Shown here piece by piece: positions 42,959 to 52,458 of a stretch of 64,000 nucleotides of DNA; the first letter of the stretch is position 1; every line of letters begins with the position of its first letter. Source of the DNA: Paenibacillus profundus (GTDB taxonomy: Bacteria > Bacillota > Bacilli > Paenibacillales > Paenibacillaceae); the NCBI RefSeq assembly GCF_021369635.1, contig NZ_JAJNBZ010000015.1, positions 62,001 to 126,000 of the forward strand, written 5' to 3'. The translations under genes and the position numbers were made by a program. The notes beneath the pieces were generated by a model. The model saw nothing but the letters and a program-made list of their open reading frames with translations. It was not told the DNA's origin and did not search any database.

Positions 42959-44737
42959 TTACGAGACCGCGTATTTTTCCGCCTGGATGACACGTGCCGC
43001 GATTTCACGCTTCATGCTGACAGAGTCTATCGGTGAGTTTTTAGCCAGCTTTTTCAGAATGGACAACTGCGTGCGCAGCATGTCGCCCGACTCCATGGCC
43101 GCCAGCGATTCCTTGGCGATTCGTTCGATGTCGGCAAACGCTTCATGCACATAGACGGTCGTCATCTGCACGGCCAGCTTCGCCTTCGCCTCGCCGCCCT
43201 TGGCTATCAGCTTGCGCGTGCGCAGCAGGACGCTCTCCATCGCATATACCGCAATCATCAGATCGGCGAGGTTGCTGAGTATTTCCTGCTGTTTTTCCAA
43301 TGCAGCTCCGTACTTCTGTGCCGCCAAGCCGCCGATCATGAGAAATACTTTTTTCGCCATGGATACCAGGTGTCCCTCTTGCTCCAACACGCCGCCCGAA
43401 TCCGGAACGGATACGATCGACATCAGATCGGATTGCAGCGCCTGCGCCTTTTGCATGAGCGGAAGCTCGCCTTTGGCCGCTTTCTTGAGCAGCGTGCCCG
43501 GTATGAGCAGGCGGTTGATTTCGTTCGTGCCCTCGAAGATGCGATTGATCCGGGAATCACGATAGATGCGCTCGATTTTGTATTCTTGGGTAAAGCCGTA
43601 GCCGCCGTGAATTTGCACGCCTTCGTCGGCAACGAAGTCGAGTGCCTCGGAAGCGAACACTTTGTTGATGGAGCATTCGAGCGCATATTCGGCAATGCCC
43701 TTGGCCGACAGCATGCCTGAGTCCGGCTGCTGATGATCGATGTCCTTGAGCGCGGCGTCAACCAAGCCGGACGTGCGGTACACCATGCACTCCGTCACAT
43801 ACGTGCGGATGTTCATCTCCGCAAGCTTCTTGCCGATGAGCGGGAAGGATGTGAGCGCCTTGCCGAACTGTGTGCGCTCATTCGCGTATTTCGCGCTCAG
43901 CTCGATCGCTTCCTTCGCTGCGCCAAGGCAGCCCGCACCCAACTTGAAGCGCCCTATGTTCAAAATGTTAAACGCAATGACGTGGCCGCGGCCGATTTCA
44001 CCGAGCAGGTTCTCCACCGGCACCTTGACATCCTCAAAAAATAACGGGCAGGTGGAAGATCCTTTAATGCCCATCTTCTTCTCTTCCGGACCGATCGTGA
44101 AGCCTTCCATCCCTCTTTCTACAATAAAGGTGGTGAAATCCTTACCGTCCACCTTCGCGTACACGATGAAAATGTCGGCGAAGCCTGCATTTGTTATGAA
44201 AATTTTGGAGCCATTCAACACGTAATGGCTGCCGTCTTCGGACAGCTTTGCCGTCGTCTTCGCTCCGAGCGCATCCGATCCGGATGACGGTTCGGTAAGG
44301 CAATAGGCGGCGATTTTCGCTCCTGTCGCCAAGTCGGGCAAATATTTGCTCTTTTGCTCCGGCGTGCCGAAGAACACGATTGGCAGTGTCCCGATACCGA
44401 CATGTGCGCCAATGGACAGTGCGAATCCGGACGCTTTCGTCAGCGTCTCGCCGATAAGCGTCGAGCTTACCTTATCGAGACCGAGGCCGCCATATTCCTC
44501 TGGAACGTCGGCACTGAGCAAGCCGAGTTCCCCGGCTTTGCGCATCAGCTTTACCGTCAGCTCATAGTCCAATTTCTCCAATGCTTCGTCGTTAGGCAAC
44601 ACTTCGCCTTCTACATAATCGCGGGTTGTTTCCACCATCATGCGTTGCTCTTCGCTGAAATCCTCCGGCGTGACGATCGCTTCCGGTTCTACATCCTCAA
44701 TAACAAAGCTGCCGCCTTTAATCTTCGTTTCCAACAT
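42959..44737 (-). CDS. fadE: Acyl-CoA dehydrogenase FadE
   Basis: This flavoenzyme of about 592 aa carries out the first oxidation of beta-oxidation. The N-terminal core has VPEEYGGLGLDKVSSTLIGE, AAYCLTEPSSGSDALGAKTT (FAD/substrate loop) and KIFITNAG. The catalytic base region is GGYGFTQEYKIERIYRDSRI. The ~190-residue C-terminal extension matches Bacillus FadE. ATG 44737 follows AAAGGAAG; an in-frame TTG lies 18 bases upstream. It should hand electrons to EtfAB, encoded on the divergent arm. Confidence 0.9.
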   Translation of the reverse strand: MLETKIKGGSFVIEDVEPEAIVTPEDFSEEQRMMVETTRDYVEGEVLPNDEALEKLDYELTVKLMRKAGELGLLSADVPEEYGGLGLDKVSSTLIGETLTKASGFALSIGAHVGIGTLPIVFFGTPEQKSKYLPDLATGAKIAAYCLTEPSSGSDALGAKTTAKLSEDGSHYVLNGSKIFITNAGFADIFIVYAKVDGKDFTTFIVERGMEGFTIGPEEKKMGIKGSSTCPLFFEDVKVPVENLLGEIGRGHVIAFNILNIGRFKLGAGCLGAAKEAIELSAKYANERTQFGKALTSFPLIGKKLAEMNIRTYVTECMVYRTSGLVDAALKDIDHQQPDSGMLSAKGIAEYALECSINKVFASEALDFVADEGVQIHGGYGFTQEYKIERIYRDSRINRIFEGTNEINRLLIPGTLLKKAAKGELPLMQKAQALQSDLMSIVSVPDSGGVLEQEGHLVSMAKKVFLMIGGLAAQKYGAALEKQQEILSNLADLMIAVYAMESVLLRTRKLIAKGGEAKAKLAVQMTTVYVHEAFADIERIAKESLAAMESGDMLRTQLSILKKLAKNSPIDSVSMKREIAARVIQAEKYAVS

Positions 44738-44767
44738 CGCAATCTTCCTTTCCAATGAATTGTTAAG

Positions 44768-45949
44768 TTAAGCAAATACTTCAAACACGCCGGCGGCTCC
44801 CATTCCCCCACCGATGCACATCGAGACGACACCGTAGCCGCCGCCCCGGCGGCGCAGTTCATGCACGAGCGTCGCCGTCAGCTTCGAACCCGTGCAGCCG
44901 AGCGGGTGGCCGAGCGCAATCGCGCCCCCGTTCACATTCACTTTGCTCTCATCCAGCTCCAACTGGCGGATGATGTGAATGCATTGCGAGGCGAACGCTT
45001 CATTCACCTCGAACAGGTCCACTTGCTCCTGCGTAATGCCCGCCATGCGCAGCGCCTTCGGGATCGCTTCAACAGGGCCTACGCCCATAATGTCCGGCTC
45101 GACGCCGGCGATAGCGAAGCTGCGGAATGCGGCCAGCGGTTGCAGGCCGAGCGCTTGCGCCCGTTCAGCGCTCATCAGCACGCAAGCCGCCGCGCCGTCG
45201 CTCATCTGCGAGCTGTTCCCCGCCGTAACGCTGCCTCTCGCGGCGAACGCCGGCTTCAGCCGGGCAAGAGCTTCCGGCGTCGTATCCGGCCGGACGCCTT
45301 CGTCCATATCGAACGTTATTTCTTTCTCCCATGGACGGCCGTCGGCGCCTACGCCTTTTTGCGACGTATTCACAGGTACGATCTCATCGCGGAATTTCCC
45401 TTCCGCGATGGCGGCCGCCGCCTTACGGTGGCTGTCCGCCGCGAAGCGGTCCTGATCCTCGCGGCTGATACCGAACCGTGTCGCTACATTCTCCGCGGTA
45501 TACCCCATGCCCATATACACCTCCGGCATCTCGGATATAAGCTTCGGATGCGGCGACAACTTGAATCCGGTCATTGGAACCGCGCTCATGCTCTCTATGC
45601 CGCCGGCCACGATCGTCTCGGCGGAGCCGGCCCTGATTCGTTCCGCAGCGAACGCTATCGACTGTAGGCCTGACGAACAGAAACGGTTAATCGTCACCGC
45701 AGGCACAGTCTCCGGATAACCGGCATACAGCGACACGATGCGCGCCATGTTCAACCCCTGTTCGCCTTCCGGCATCGCGCAGCCAATAATGACATCCTCG
45801 ATCTCCGACTTGCTCAAGCCCGGCGCCCGCCGAACCGCCTCATCCAACACGATGCGGCCCAGATCCTCGGCGCGCGTGTGCGCGAGGATTCCCTTCTTTG
45901 CCTTGCCAACTGGCGTACGCGCCATAGATACAATGACTGCCTCTTTCAT
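44768..45949 (-). CDS. fadA: Acetyl-CoA acyltransferase (3-ketoacyl-CoA thiolase)
   Basis: This 393-aa thiolase carries out the last step of beta-oxidation. The nucleophilic cysteine is in TINRFCSSGLQSIAFA, the histidine in NGGAIALGHPLGCTGSK and the second cysteine in VSMCIGGGMGAAGVFE. GAGGTGAG precedes the ATG, 22 bp after fadN. It acts with FadN in the same operon. Confidence 0.92.
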   Translation of the reverse strand: MKEAVIVSMARTPVGKAKKGILAHTRAEDLGRIVLDEAVRRAPGLSKSEIEDVIIGCAMPEGEQGLNMARIVSLYAGYPETVPAVTINRFCSSGLQSIAFAAERIRAGSAETIVAGGIESMSAVPMTGFKLSPHPKLISEMPEVYMGMGYTAENVATRFGISREDQDRFAADSHRKAAAAIAEGKFRDEIVPVNTSQKGVGADGRPWEKEITFDMDEGVRPDTTPEALARLKPAFAARGSVTAGNSSQMSDGAAACVLMSAERAQALGLQPLAAFRSFAIAGVEPDIMGVGPVEAIPKALRMAGITQEQVDLFEVNEAFASQCIHIIRQLELDESKVNVNGGAIALGHPLGCTGSKLTATLVHELRRRGGGYGVVSMCIGGGMGAAGVFEVFA

Positions 45950-45971
45950 TGCAATCTCACCTCATTCATAA

Positions 45972-48368
45972 TTAATTGCGCAGCGGCTTGCCTTTGGCCA
46001 GCATGTGCTGCATGCGCGCCTGCGTCTTCGGTTCGCCGCACAGGCTCAAAAATGCTTCCCGCTCCAAATCGAGCATATACTGCTCAGTCACAAGGCTGTT
46101 CGCCGGCACATTGCCGCCTGCGAGCACATGCGCAAGCTTGTTCGCGATAAGCCGGTCATGATCCGAAATGTACCCGCCGAGATGCATCGTATAGGCTCCC
46201 AGCTCAAGCACCGCCCTGCCCGGCTCTCCGATGACGCGGATGCGCTCCTCTTCCTGCGGCTCGTATCCCGCGCTATCCATTGCCAGCACGGCCATCTTTG
46301 CTTCATGTATGCGGCGGTCCTCATTAATGACGACGGAATCGCGCGGTCCCATGTACCCTAGCCGCTTCGTGTCATAGCCGCTCGTCGACACCTTCGCCAT
46401 TGCGACCGTCTCGAAATACCCGCTCACGAACGGCTGCAAATCAGCGTCCGTATGGCCCGCCATCCGGCTTGAGCGCAAGGCCAATTCCTTGCAGCCTCCG
46501 CCTCCCGGAATTAGGCCGACACCCGTCTCCACCAGTCCGAAATACGTTTCCGCCGAGAAAATGATCTTGTCGGCAGGCAAGCATGCTTCCACCCCGCCGC
46601 CCAGCGTCATCTGATGCGGCGCTGCGACGACCGGTTTTTCCAGCCTCTTGAGCGTCAGCATGGTGTTCTGGAACTGGCGGATAATGAGGTCGATCTCATC
46701 CCATTCCTCTTCCTGCGCCTCCATCAACAGCAGCATCACATTCGCGCCGACGCAGAAGTGGCGTCCTTCGTTCGCCACGACGAGTCCGCGGTAATTGCGG
46801 CGCACCTCGTCGACGCTCTTCTGTATCATCGTCAGTATGTCGGCCCCGATGGCGTTGTTCGGCGAATGGAATTCAAGACATGCGACACCGTCGCCGATAT
46901 CAATTAAGCTAGCGCCCGGATTGGACAGCACGACTTGGTTCTGTTGCTTGAGCCCTCGCAGCGAAATATGCTCGGCCGGCATCTCAAGCTCGCTCCAGTC
47001 CCCATTGCGGACATAGAAGCTTCTATTGTCCCGCTGCTCATAAAATCCGGTATGGCCGGCGTCTATCCAAGCACTCACCCACTCCGGCAGTGTATCGCCC
47101 TCGGCCTCCATGCGTTTGGCGGTCGATGCCAAGCCAATCGCATCCCATATCTCGAATGGACCGAGATCCCAGTTGAAGCCCCACTTCATGGCGCTGTCAA
47201 CATCGGCTATCGTGTCCGCGATCTCGCCCAGCTTGTGCGCCGCATAGAGCAGCACTGGCTTGAGCGTGTTCCAAGCCAGCTCGGAATACCGGTCCTTCGT
47301 CCCGAGCAGCGCCCTGATTTTATTGGCCGCCCCCTTCGCGGTCTTGGCCGCTTCGAGCGAAGCCGATGAGACTTTGCGCGACAGCGTGTACTCCATCGTG
47401 TCGAAGCGGAGCGCATGAATTTCCTTGCCGGCCTCCGTCTTCACCTTCTTATAGAAGCCTTGACCCTGCTTCTCGCCGATCCAGCCAAGCTCCACCATCC
47501 GGTTCAGGACATCGGGAGCGCTAAATACGTCCTTCTCTGCCGTGGCAGCCGTCTGACCATGCACGTTGGCCGCAACGTGGACGAACGTGTCGAGTCCGAC
47601 GAGGTCAAGCGTGCGGAACGTGGCGCTCTTCGGCCGTCCCAAGGCCGGTCCAGTCACCGCATCGACTTCTTCGATCGTGTATCCCATTTCAAGCATATTG
47701 CGCAGCGTGACGAGCAATCCGTACGTGCCAATGCGGTTGGCTATGAAATTGGGCGTATCCTTGGCCACAACGACGCCTTTGCCGAGACGGCGCTCGCAGA
47801 ATTCGTGCATGTACGACACAATTTCCGGATCGGTCGTTGCTCCCGGTATAATTTCAAGCAGCTTCATATAACGCGGAGGATTGAAAAAATGAGTACCTAA
47901 AAAATGACGTTTGAACTCTTCTCCGCATGAAGCAACCATGTCATTGATGGAAATGCCGGACGTGTTCGACGATACGATGGTGCCCGGCTTCCATACCCCC
48001 TCGATGCGCCCGAATAGCTCCTGCTTGACGTCAAGCCGTTCGACGACGACTTCAATAATCCAATCCACGTCGGCCAGCTTCGGAAGATCGTCATCCAGAT
48101 TACCCGGCGTGATTCGTTCGGCAAATGCTTCGCTGTATAAAGGTGCCGGTTTTGTCTTTTTCAAACGTGTGATTGCATTAACGGCAAGACGGTTGCGCAC
48201 AGCCGGGTGCTCAAGCGTAAGTCCCTTCTGTGCTTCTGCTTCCGTAAGCTGAGCCGGCACGAGGTCAAGCAAGAGACACCGAATGCCGGCGCCTGCCAAA
48301 TGGGCGGCGATGGCCGCTCCCATTACGCCGGATCCGATAACGGCGGCGCGTTGAATCGATTGGATCAT
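45972..48368 (-). CDS. fadN: 3-hydroxyacyl-CoA dehydrogenase/enoyl-CoA hydratase FadN
   Basis: This is a two-function enzyme of about 798 aa. The N-terminal NAD domain starts AAVIGSGVMGAAIAAHLAGA and includes FLGTHFFNPPRYMKLLEII. A second dehydrogenase-like C-domain follows. The crotonase-type hydratase domain is at the end (FHSPNNAIGADILTM, GLVVANEGRHFCVGANVMLL, PLGG-like EACLPAD region). The order is opposite to E. coli FadB and typical of Bacillales FadN. ATG 48368 follows GGGAGGGAATC; the frame is open to 48446 without a ribosome site there. Confidence 0.9.
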   Translation of the reverse strand: MIQSIQRAAVIGSGVMGAAIAAHLAGAGIRCLLLDLVPAQLTEAEAQKGLTLEHPAVRNRLAVNAITRLKKTKPAPLYSEAFAERITPGNLDDDLPKLADVDWIIEVVVERLDVKQELFGRIEGVWKPGTIVSSNTSGISINDMVASCGEEFKRHFLGTHFFNPPRYMKLLEIIPGATTDPEIVSYMHEFCERRLGKGVVVAKDTPNFIANRIGTYGLLVTLRNMLEMGYTIEEVDAVTGPALGRPKSATFRTLDLVGLDTFVHVAANVHGQTAATAEKDVFSAPDVLNRMVELGWIGEKQGQGFYKKVKTEAGKEIHALRFDTMEYTLSRKVSSASLEAAKTAKGAANKIRALLGTKDRYSELAWNTLKPVLLYAAHKLGEIADTIADVDSAMKWGFNWDLGPFEIWDAIGLASTAKRMEAEGDTLPEWVSAWIDAGHTGFYEQRDNRSFYVRNGDWSELEMPAEHISLRGLKQQNQVVLSNPGASLIDIGDGVACLEFHSPNNAIGADILTMIQKSVDEVRRNYRGLVVANEGRHFCVGANVMLLLMEAQEEEWDEIDLIIRQFQNTMLTLKRLEKPVVAAPHQMTLGGGVEACLPADKIIFSAETYFGLVETGVGLIPGGGGCKELALRSSRMAGHTDADLQPFVSGYFETVAMAKVSTSGYDTKRLGYMGPRDSVVINEDRRIHEAKMAVLAMDSAGYEPQEEERIRVIGEPGRAVLELGAYTMHLGGYISDHDRLIANKLAHVLAGGNVPANSLVTEQYMLDLEREAFLSLCGEPKTQARMQHMLAKGKPLRN

Positions 48369-48660
48369 ATGCAGATTCCCTCCCAGATTGAAATGTTCTG
48401 TTTCAACATGATGAGATGACTGAATCGTTGTTGGTTGTGTTGACATGTACAGGATGTCGTTGCTTTGGAGTCGGACGTTGTTGTTTGTGACAGGTCATTG
48501 ATGATTGGCTATATCGGGTAGGTCATTGTTGGTTGTAATCGTTGTGGTTGATTCATTGAGGTGTGTTCATTCGATGTCCATTCATTCGATGTTCGTTCCA
48601 TATTAGTTCGATGTTCATACGTTGAAGTCGCAGTGCTTTCCATACAAAAACAATGTTGAT
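48369..48660. repeat. fadF-fadN gap with short degenerate repeats
   Basis: The 290-bp spacer contains repeated TTGTTGGTTGT (near 48427 and 48525), AGGTCATTG (twice) and TTCGATGTYC (three times, 48570-48622), in a GT-rich plus strand. No gene or terminator is clear. FadR-like half-sites (TTCATTCG) occur but do not form a full operator. Confidence 0.45.
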
Positions 48661-50844
48661 TTACACGCTGACTGGCTGCTTGTCGTCTGACTTCACCGGG
48701 CCGAATACGGCCAATTCCAGAATCTCGGCGATATCTCGCGTCTGTACCGCTTCTTCCGCCTCCAGCAGCTTGGTGCCATCTTCCATCATGGTGAGGCAAT
48801 ACGGACAGGCCGATGAAATGACTGACGGCTTCGTGGCAAGCGCCTGTTCGGTGCGTGCCAGATTGACGCGCTTGCCGGCGGTTTCCTCCATCCACATCAT
48901 GCCGCCGCCCGCTCCGCAGCACATGCCGTTCTCGCGGCTGCGCTCCATCTCAAGCAATGTTACGCCCCGGATTGCCCGCAAAATGTTGCGCGGCTGATCG
49001 TAGACGCCGTTGTATCGCCCTAGGTAGCACGAGTCGTGATACGTTATGCGTTCCTGCACTTCATGGCGCGGTACGAGACGCTCCGCGCGGATTAACTCGT
49101 CGAGCAGCTCGCTGTGATGAAGAACTTCGGCTTCAAGGCCGAATTCAGGGTATTCATTTTTTAGCGTGTTATACGTGTGCGGGCAGGCGGTTACAATCTT
49201 GCGCACGTTGTATTTTTGGAACGTGCCGATGTTCTCCTCGCACAGTTGCTGGAACAGAAACTCATTGCCCATACGCCGCGGGGTGTCGCCCGAGTTTTTT
49301 TCCTCGTTGCCAAGTATGGCGAAGTTCACTCCGGCTTCGTTCATGAGTCGCACGAGCGAACGCGTTATCTTGCGGCTGCGATTGTCGTACGAGCCCATCG
49401 AACCAACGAACAGCAAAATGTCGAATTCGGGGTTCTCCTTCACCGTCGGCACATGCAGCACGCCTTCAGGATCGATTTCCTGCACCCATTTGGCGCGATC
49501 GCTGCGGCTGATTCCCCATGGATTGCCCTGACGCTCGATGTTCTGCAGCGCCCTCTGCCCATCATGGGGCATGCTGCCTTGCGTCAGCACGAGATATCGG
49601 CGCATGTCGACGATTTTGTCGACGTGTTCATTGGCGACAGGGCATTGATCCTCACAGTTGCGGCAAGTCGTGCACGCCCATATTTCAGCTTCGGACATGA
49701 CATCGCCGATAAGCTCCAGCTCTCCCGGCGCACGATTCGCCGTCGTCTGCCAAGATGCGGCTTGCGCCCGCATCGTCGGTCCGATGTCGGTCATCCCCTC
49801 GCCTTGCCACGCGCCGAGCTCTTGACCTCCGGTCTGCATGCCGTGTGTGCTGGCAGTCGAGAAGGCGAATGCCGGTATCCAAGGCGAGCGCGAAGTGACG
49901 GCCGCGCCTTTGTCCGTCAAGTGATCCCGCAGCTTGACAATCATGTGCATTGGCGAGAGCCATTTGCCCGTTCCGGCAGCCGGACAAACATTCGTGCAGC
50001 GCCCGCATTCGACGCAAGCATACAGATCAAGCAGCTGCTTCTGTGTGAAATCTTCCACCTTGCCGGCACCGAACGATTCCGCTTCTTCGTCTTCGAGATC
50101 GAGCTTACGGAGACGCCCGGGCGATTCGGTGCGCCGCAGCAGCAGATTGACCGGGGCTGACAGCAGATGAAAATGCTTGCTCTGTGGCACGTAGACAAGA
50201 AACGCCAGCAGAATAAGCAGATGCGCCCACCAGAATGTCACATACAGCGCCTCGGCCACGCCTCGGGACAACCCGGCAAGCGGAACCGCGATCAGAGACG
50301 ATATGGGCGCGTATGGCGACTGGCCCTCCCCCTCGACCAGGCGATCGAACGCCATCGTCAACAGGACGGACAGCATGAGCGAAAAAATAAAGAAGACGAC
50401 GATGGAAGGCTTCCATCCGCGTTTCAATCGCTCCAGCTTCTCGCCGTACCGGCGGTAAGCGGCATAACCCATGGCGACCAGCACAAGCGCCACCGTTGTT
50501 TCTTGCAGCAGCTCGAACGCCGCATAGCCGGGAATCGGAAGCGGCTGGCCCGACAGTCCTTTATAGATGATATCCAGCGCACCCAATTGCAAAATGATAA
50601 ATCCGTAAAAAATGACAATGTGCATCAGACCGCTCTTCTTGTCCTTGAGCAGCTTCGTCTGGCCGAACACCTGAACGGCGAATTCACGCAAGTTATGCTT
50701 CGCTCGCCCGCTCCAATCCACCGGCTGGCCCAGCTTGACGTACATGTACCGATGGATGACCGCTTTGGCGAACCAGTAGACACCGAGTCCCGTGACGGCC
50801 AAAAACAGGACGAGCTGCACGATCGCTCCCGGCATCGGAACCAT
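48661..50844 (-). CDS. fadF: FadF iron-sulfur membrane protein
   Basis: This 727-aa protein is built from an N-terminal membrane domain with five or so helices (cytochrome-b-like NarI type), two 4Fe-4S motifs (CVECGRCTNVCP and CTTCRNCEDQCP) and two CCG domains of the heterodisulfide-reductase type (YHDSCYLGRY, NGMCCGAGGG, SACPYC). In Bacilli it is thought to pass electrons from reduced EtfAB to the quinone pool. Two ATGs (50844, 50835) share the doubled site AAGGAGAAAGGAG. It is the first gene of the minus-strand operon, next to the FadR box. Confidence 0.9.
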   Translation of the reverse strand: MVPMPGAIVQLVLFLAVTGLGVYWFAKAVIHRYMYVKLGQPVDWSGRAKHNLREFAVQVFGQTKLLKDKKSGLMHIVIFYGFIILQLGALDIIYKGLSGQPLPIPGYAAFELLQETTVALVLVAMGYAAYRRYGEKLERLKRGWKPSIVVFFIFSLMLSVLLTMAFDRLVEGEGQSPYAPISSLIAVPLAGLSRGVAEALYVTFWWAHLLILLAFLVYVPQSKHFHLLSAPVNLLLRRTESPGRLRKLDLEDEEAESFGAGKVEDFTQKQLLDLYACVECGRCTNVCPAAGTGKWLSPMHMIVKLRDHLTDKGAAVTSRSPWIPAFAFSTASTHGMQTGGQELGAWQGEGMTDIGPTMRAQAASWQTTANRAPGELELIGDVMSEAEIWACTTCRNCEDQCPVANEHVDKIVDMRRYLVLTQGSMPHDGQRALQNIERQGNPWGISRSDRAKWVQEIDPEGVLHVPTVKENPEFDILLFVGSMGSYDNRSRKITRSLVRLMNEAGVNFAILGNEEKNSGDTPRRMGNEFLFQQLCEENIGTFQKYNVRKIVTACPHTYNTLKNEYPEFGLEAEVLHHSELLDELIRAERLVPRHEVQERITYHDSCYLGRYNGVYDQPRNILRAIRGVTLLEMERSRENGMCCGAGGGMMWMEETAGKRVNLARTEQALATKPSVISSACPYCLTMMEDGTKLLEAEEAVQTRDIAEILELAVFGPVKSDDKQPVSV

Positions 50845-50990
50845 CTCCTTTCTCCTTTTGTAAATGAACGAATGCCCTCATAGGAATCGCTTCCATCGGC
50901 TGATATCACATGTAATCGTCTTGATGCGCACCCATTTTTCATCCAATCATTGACAAGGGTTTCGTTCTATTTTATGATATCAGCAGAAAA

Positions 50991-51008
50991 TGAATGAGCG
51001 TTCATTCA
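50991..51008. promoter_or_regulatory. FadR operator
   Basis: TGAATGA-GCGT-TCATTCA is a perfect 7-bp inverted repeat with a four-base centre. The arms equal those of the B. subtilis FadR consensus. It lies 34 bp before fadR and 147 bp before fadF, so it can control both arms; long-chain acyl-CoA would relieve repression. Confidence 0.85.
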
Positions 51009-51042
51009 TTCGTATTCCACATTTTAGCACTGAGGTGATTCC

Positions 51043-51627
51043 ATGGCAAGTCAGAAAAAAGAAAAATATACCCAAATCCTCGATGCAGCGGTCAAGGTAT
51101 TTGCAGAAAACGGATTTCACCGTTCGCAAGTTTCCAAGATTGCCAAAACGGCCGGAGTCGCTGACGGTACTATTTATTTATATTTCAAACGAAAGGAGGA
51201 TATCCTCATTTCCTTGTTCCGCGAGAAGCTGGGCGAGCTTGTCGCCAAGTTTCACGCCAGCCTCGAAGAAGCGACAGGGGCTAAGGAAGCGCTGCGCAAG
51301 GTATGTGAAATTCATTTTACCGAACTCGAAAATGATCCCGATTTCGCCTTCGTGACGCAGATCGAGCTTCGACAGAGCTCGATCGAACTCCGCAAGGAGA
51401 TCGGCAAGACGATTAAGCCGTACATCGTGCTGATTGAACAAATTCTGCTGCAGGGCATTGAAGAGAAAGTGTTCCGTTCCGATCTGGACGTGAAGCTCAC
51501 CCGTCTTCTTATTTTCGGTTCCATGGACGAGGTCGTTACCTCATGGCTCATCTCCGGGCAAAAGTATTCTCTCTCCGGACAACTGGACGGTGCGGTAGGC
51601 TTCTTTTTAAAAGGGCTCGAGGCATGA
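51043..51627 (+). CDS. fadR: Fatty acid degradation repressor FadR (TetR family)
   Basis: This 194-aa regulator has an N-terminal TetR helix-turn-helix, KYTQILDAAVKVFAENGFHR and AKTAGVADGTIYLYFKRKED, then an acyl-CoA-binding helical domain with TQIELRQSSIELRKEI and FGSMDEVVTSWLISGQKYSL. It follows the B. subtilis FadR pattern closely. The operator is just upstream. etfB starts 23 bp after it, so regulator and electron-transfer proteins share a transcript. Confidence 0.93.
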   Translation: MASQKKEKYTQILDAAVKVFAENGFHRSQVSKIAKTAGVADGTIYLYFKRKEDILISLFREKLGELVAKFHASLEEATGAKEALRKVCEIHFTELENDPDFAFVTQIELRQSSIELRKEIGKTIKPYIVLIEQILLQGIEEKVFRSDLDVKLTRLLIFGSMDEVVTSWLISGQKYSLSGQLDGAVGFFLKGLEA

Positions 51628-51650
51628 AAAAACGAAAGGGGCAATGAAAG

Positions 51651-52409
51651 ATGAATATCATCGTATTAGTCAAGCAGACGTTCGATACGGAGGAAAAGAT
51701 CTTCATCGCAGAAGGAGGCGTCGTCGAAGACGGGGTCAAATTCGTGCTTAATCCCTATGACGAATACGCAGTGGAAGAAGCGATTCGCATCCGTGATGAT
51801 ATGGGCGGCAAAGTGACCGTCGTCTCCTCCGGTCCCGAGCGCGCAGCCGAAGCGTTGCGCACGGCGCTCGCCATGGGCGCCGACGAGGCCGTGCTGCTGA
51901 ACGACGAGCGTATCGGCGCGGATGAACACGCGGTCGCGCAAGCGTTAGCCGCTTTCGTCGGCACGGAGCCGTACGACCTTGTCCTGGGCGGCAACTTCTC
52001 CGTGGATAACGGTGCGGGGCAAGTCGCCGTAAGACTGGCGAAGCTGCTTGGCATCCCGCATGTGTCAGCCATTACGAAGCTGGACATCGCCGACGGACGC
52101 GCCGTGTGCTCCCGGGACGCCGAGGGTGATACGGAGATCCTTGAGCTGCCGCTGCCGGCGCTATTCACGGCCCAGCAAGGGCTGAACGAGCCGCGCTACC
52201 CTTCGCTGCAAGGCATTATGAAGGCGAAGAAGAAGCCGTTCCGCGAGCTGACGCTGGACGACTTTGGCGTGACAGCCGAAGCGCGCACCGCGCGCGCCGA
52301 GCTGTTCCTGCCCCCACAGCGCCAAGCGGGCAAGCTGATCTCCGGGGAACCGGGGGAGCAGGCGCAGGAGCTGTTCCGGCTGTTGCGTACAGAAGCGAAG
52401 GTTGTATGA
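51651..52409 (+). CDS. etfB: Electron transfer flavoprotein beta subunit
   Basis: This 252-aa AMP-binding subunit begins NIIVLVKQTFDTEEKIFI and contains LNPYDEYAVEEAIRIRD and QQGLNEPRYPSLQGIMKAKK, the EtfB recognition loop that docks on acyl-CoA dehydrogenases. AAAGGGGC lies before the ATG. It pairs with EtfA, encoded 49 bp downstream. Confidence 0.93.
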   Translation: MNIIVLVKQTFDTEEKIFIAEGGVVEDGVKFVLNPYDEYAVEEAIRIRDDMGGKVTVVSSGPERAAEALRTALAMGADEAVLLNDERIGADEHAVAQALAAFVGTEPYDLVLGGNFSVDNGAGQVAVRLAKLLGIPHVSAITKLDIADGRAVCSRDAEGDTEILELPLPALFTAQQGLNEPRYPSLQGIMKAKKKPFRELTLDDFGVTAEARTARAELFLPPQRQAGKLISGEPGEQAQELFRLLRTEAKVV

Positions 52410-52458
52410 TTCCGATTCTGATTCCGATTCCGGCAAGGTCCATATTTGAAGGAGGCGA

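Noticed and set aside
46614-47900. Several plus-strand frames opposite fadN
   Set aside because: Antisense shadows of a well-conserved two-domain enzyme.
49177-50160. 327-codon plus-strand frame inside fadF
   Set aside because: Arg/His-rich composition of a GC-rich antisense frame; fadF on the other strand explains the sequence.
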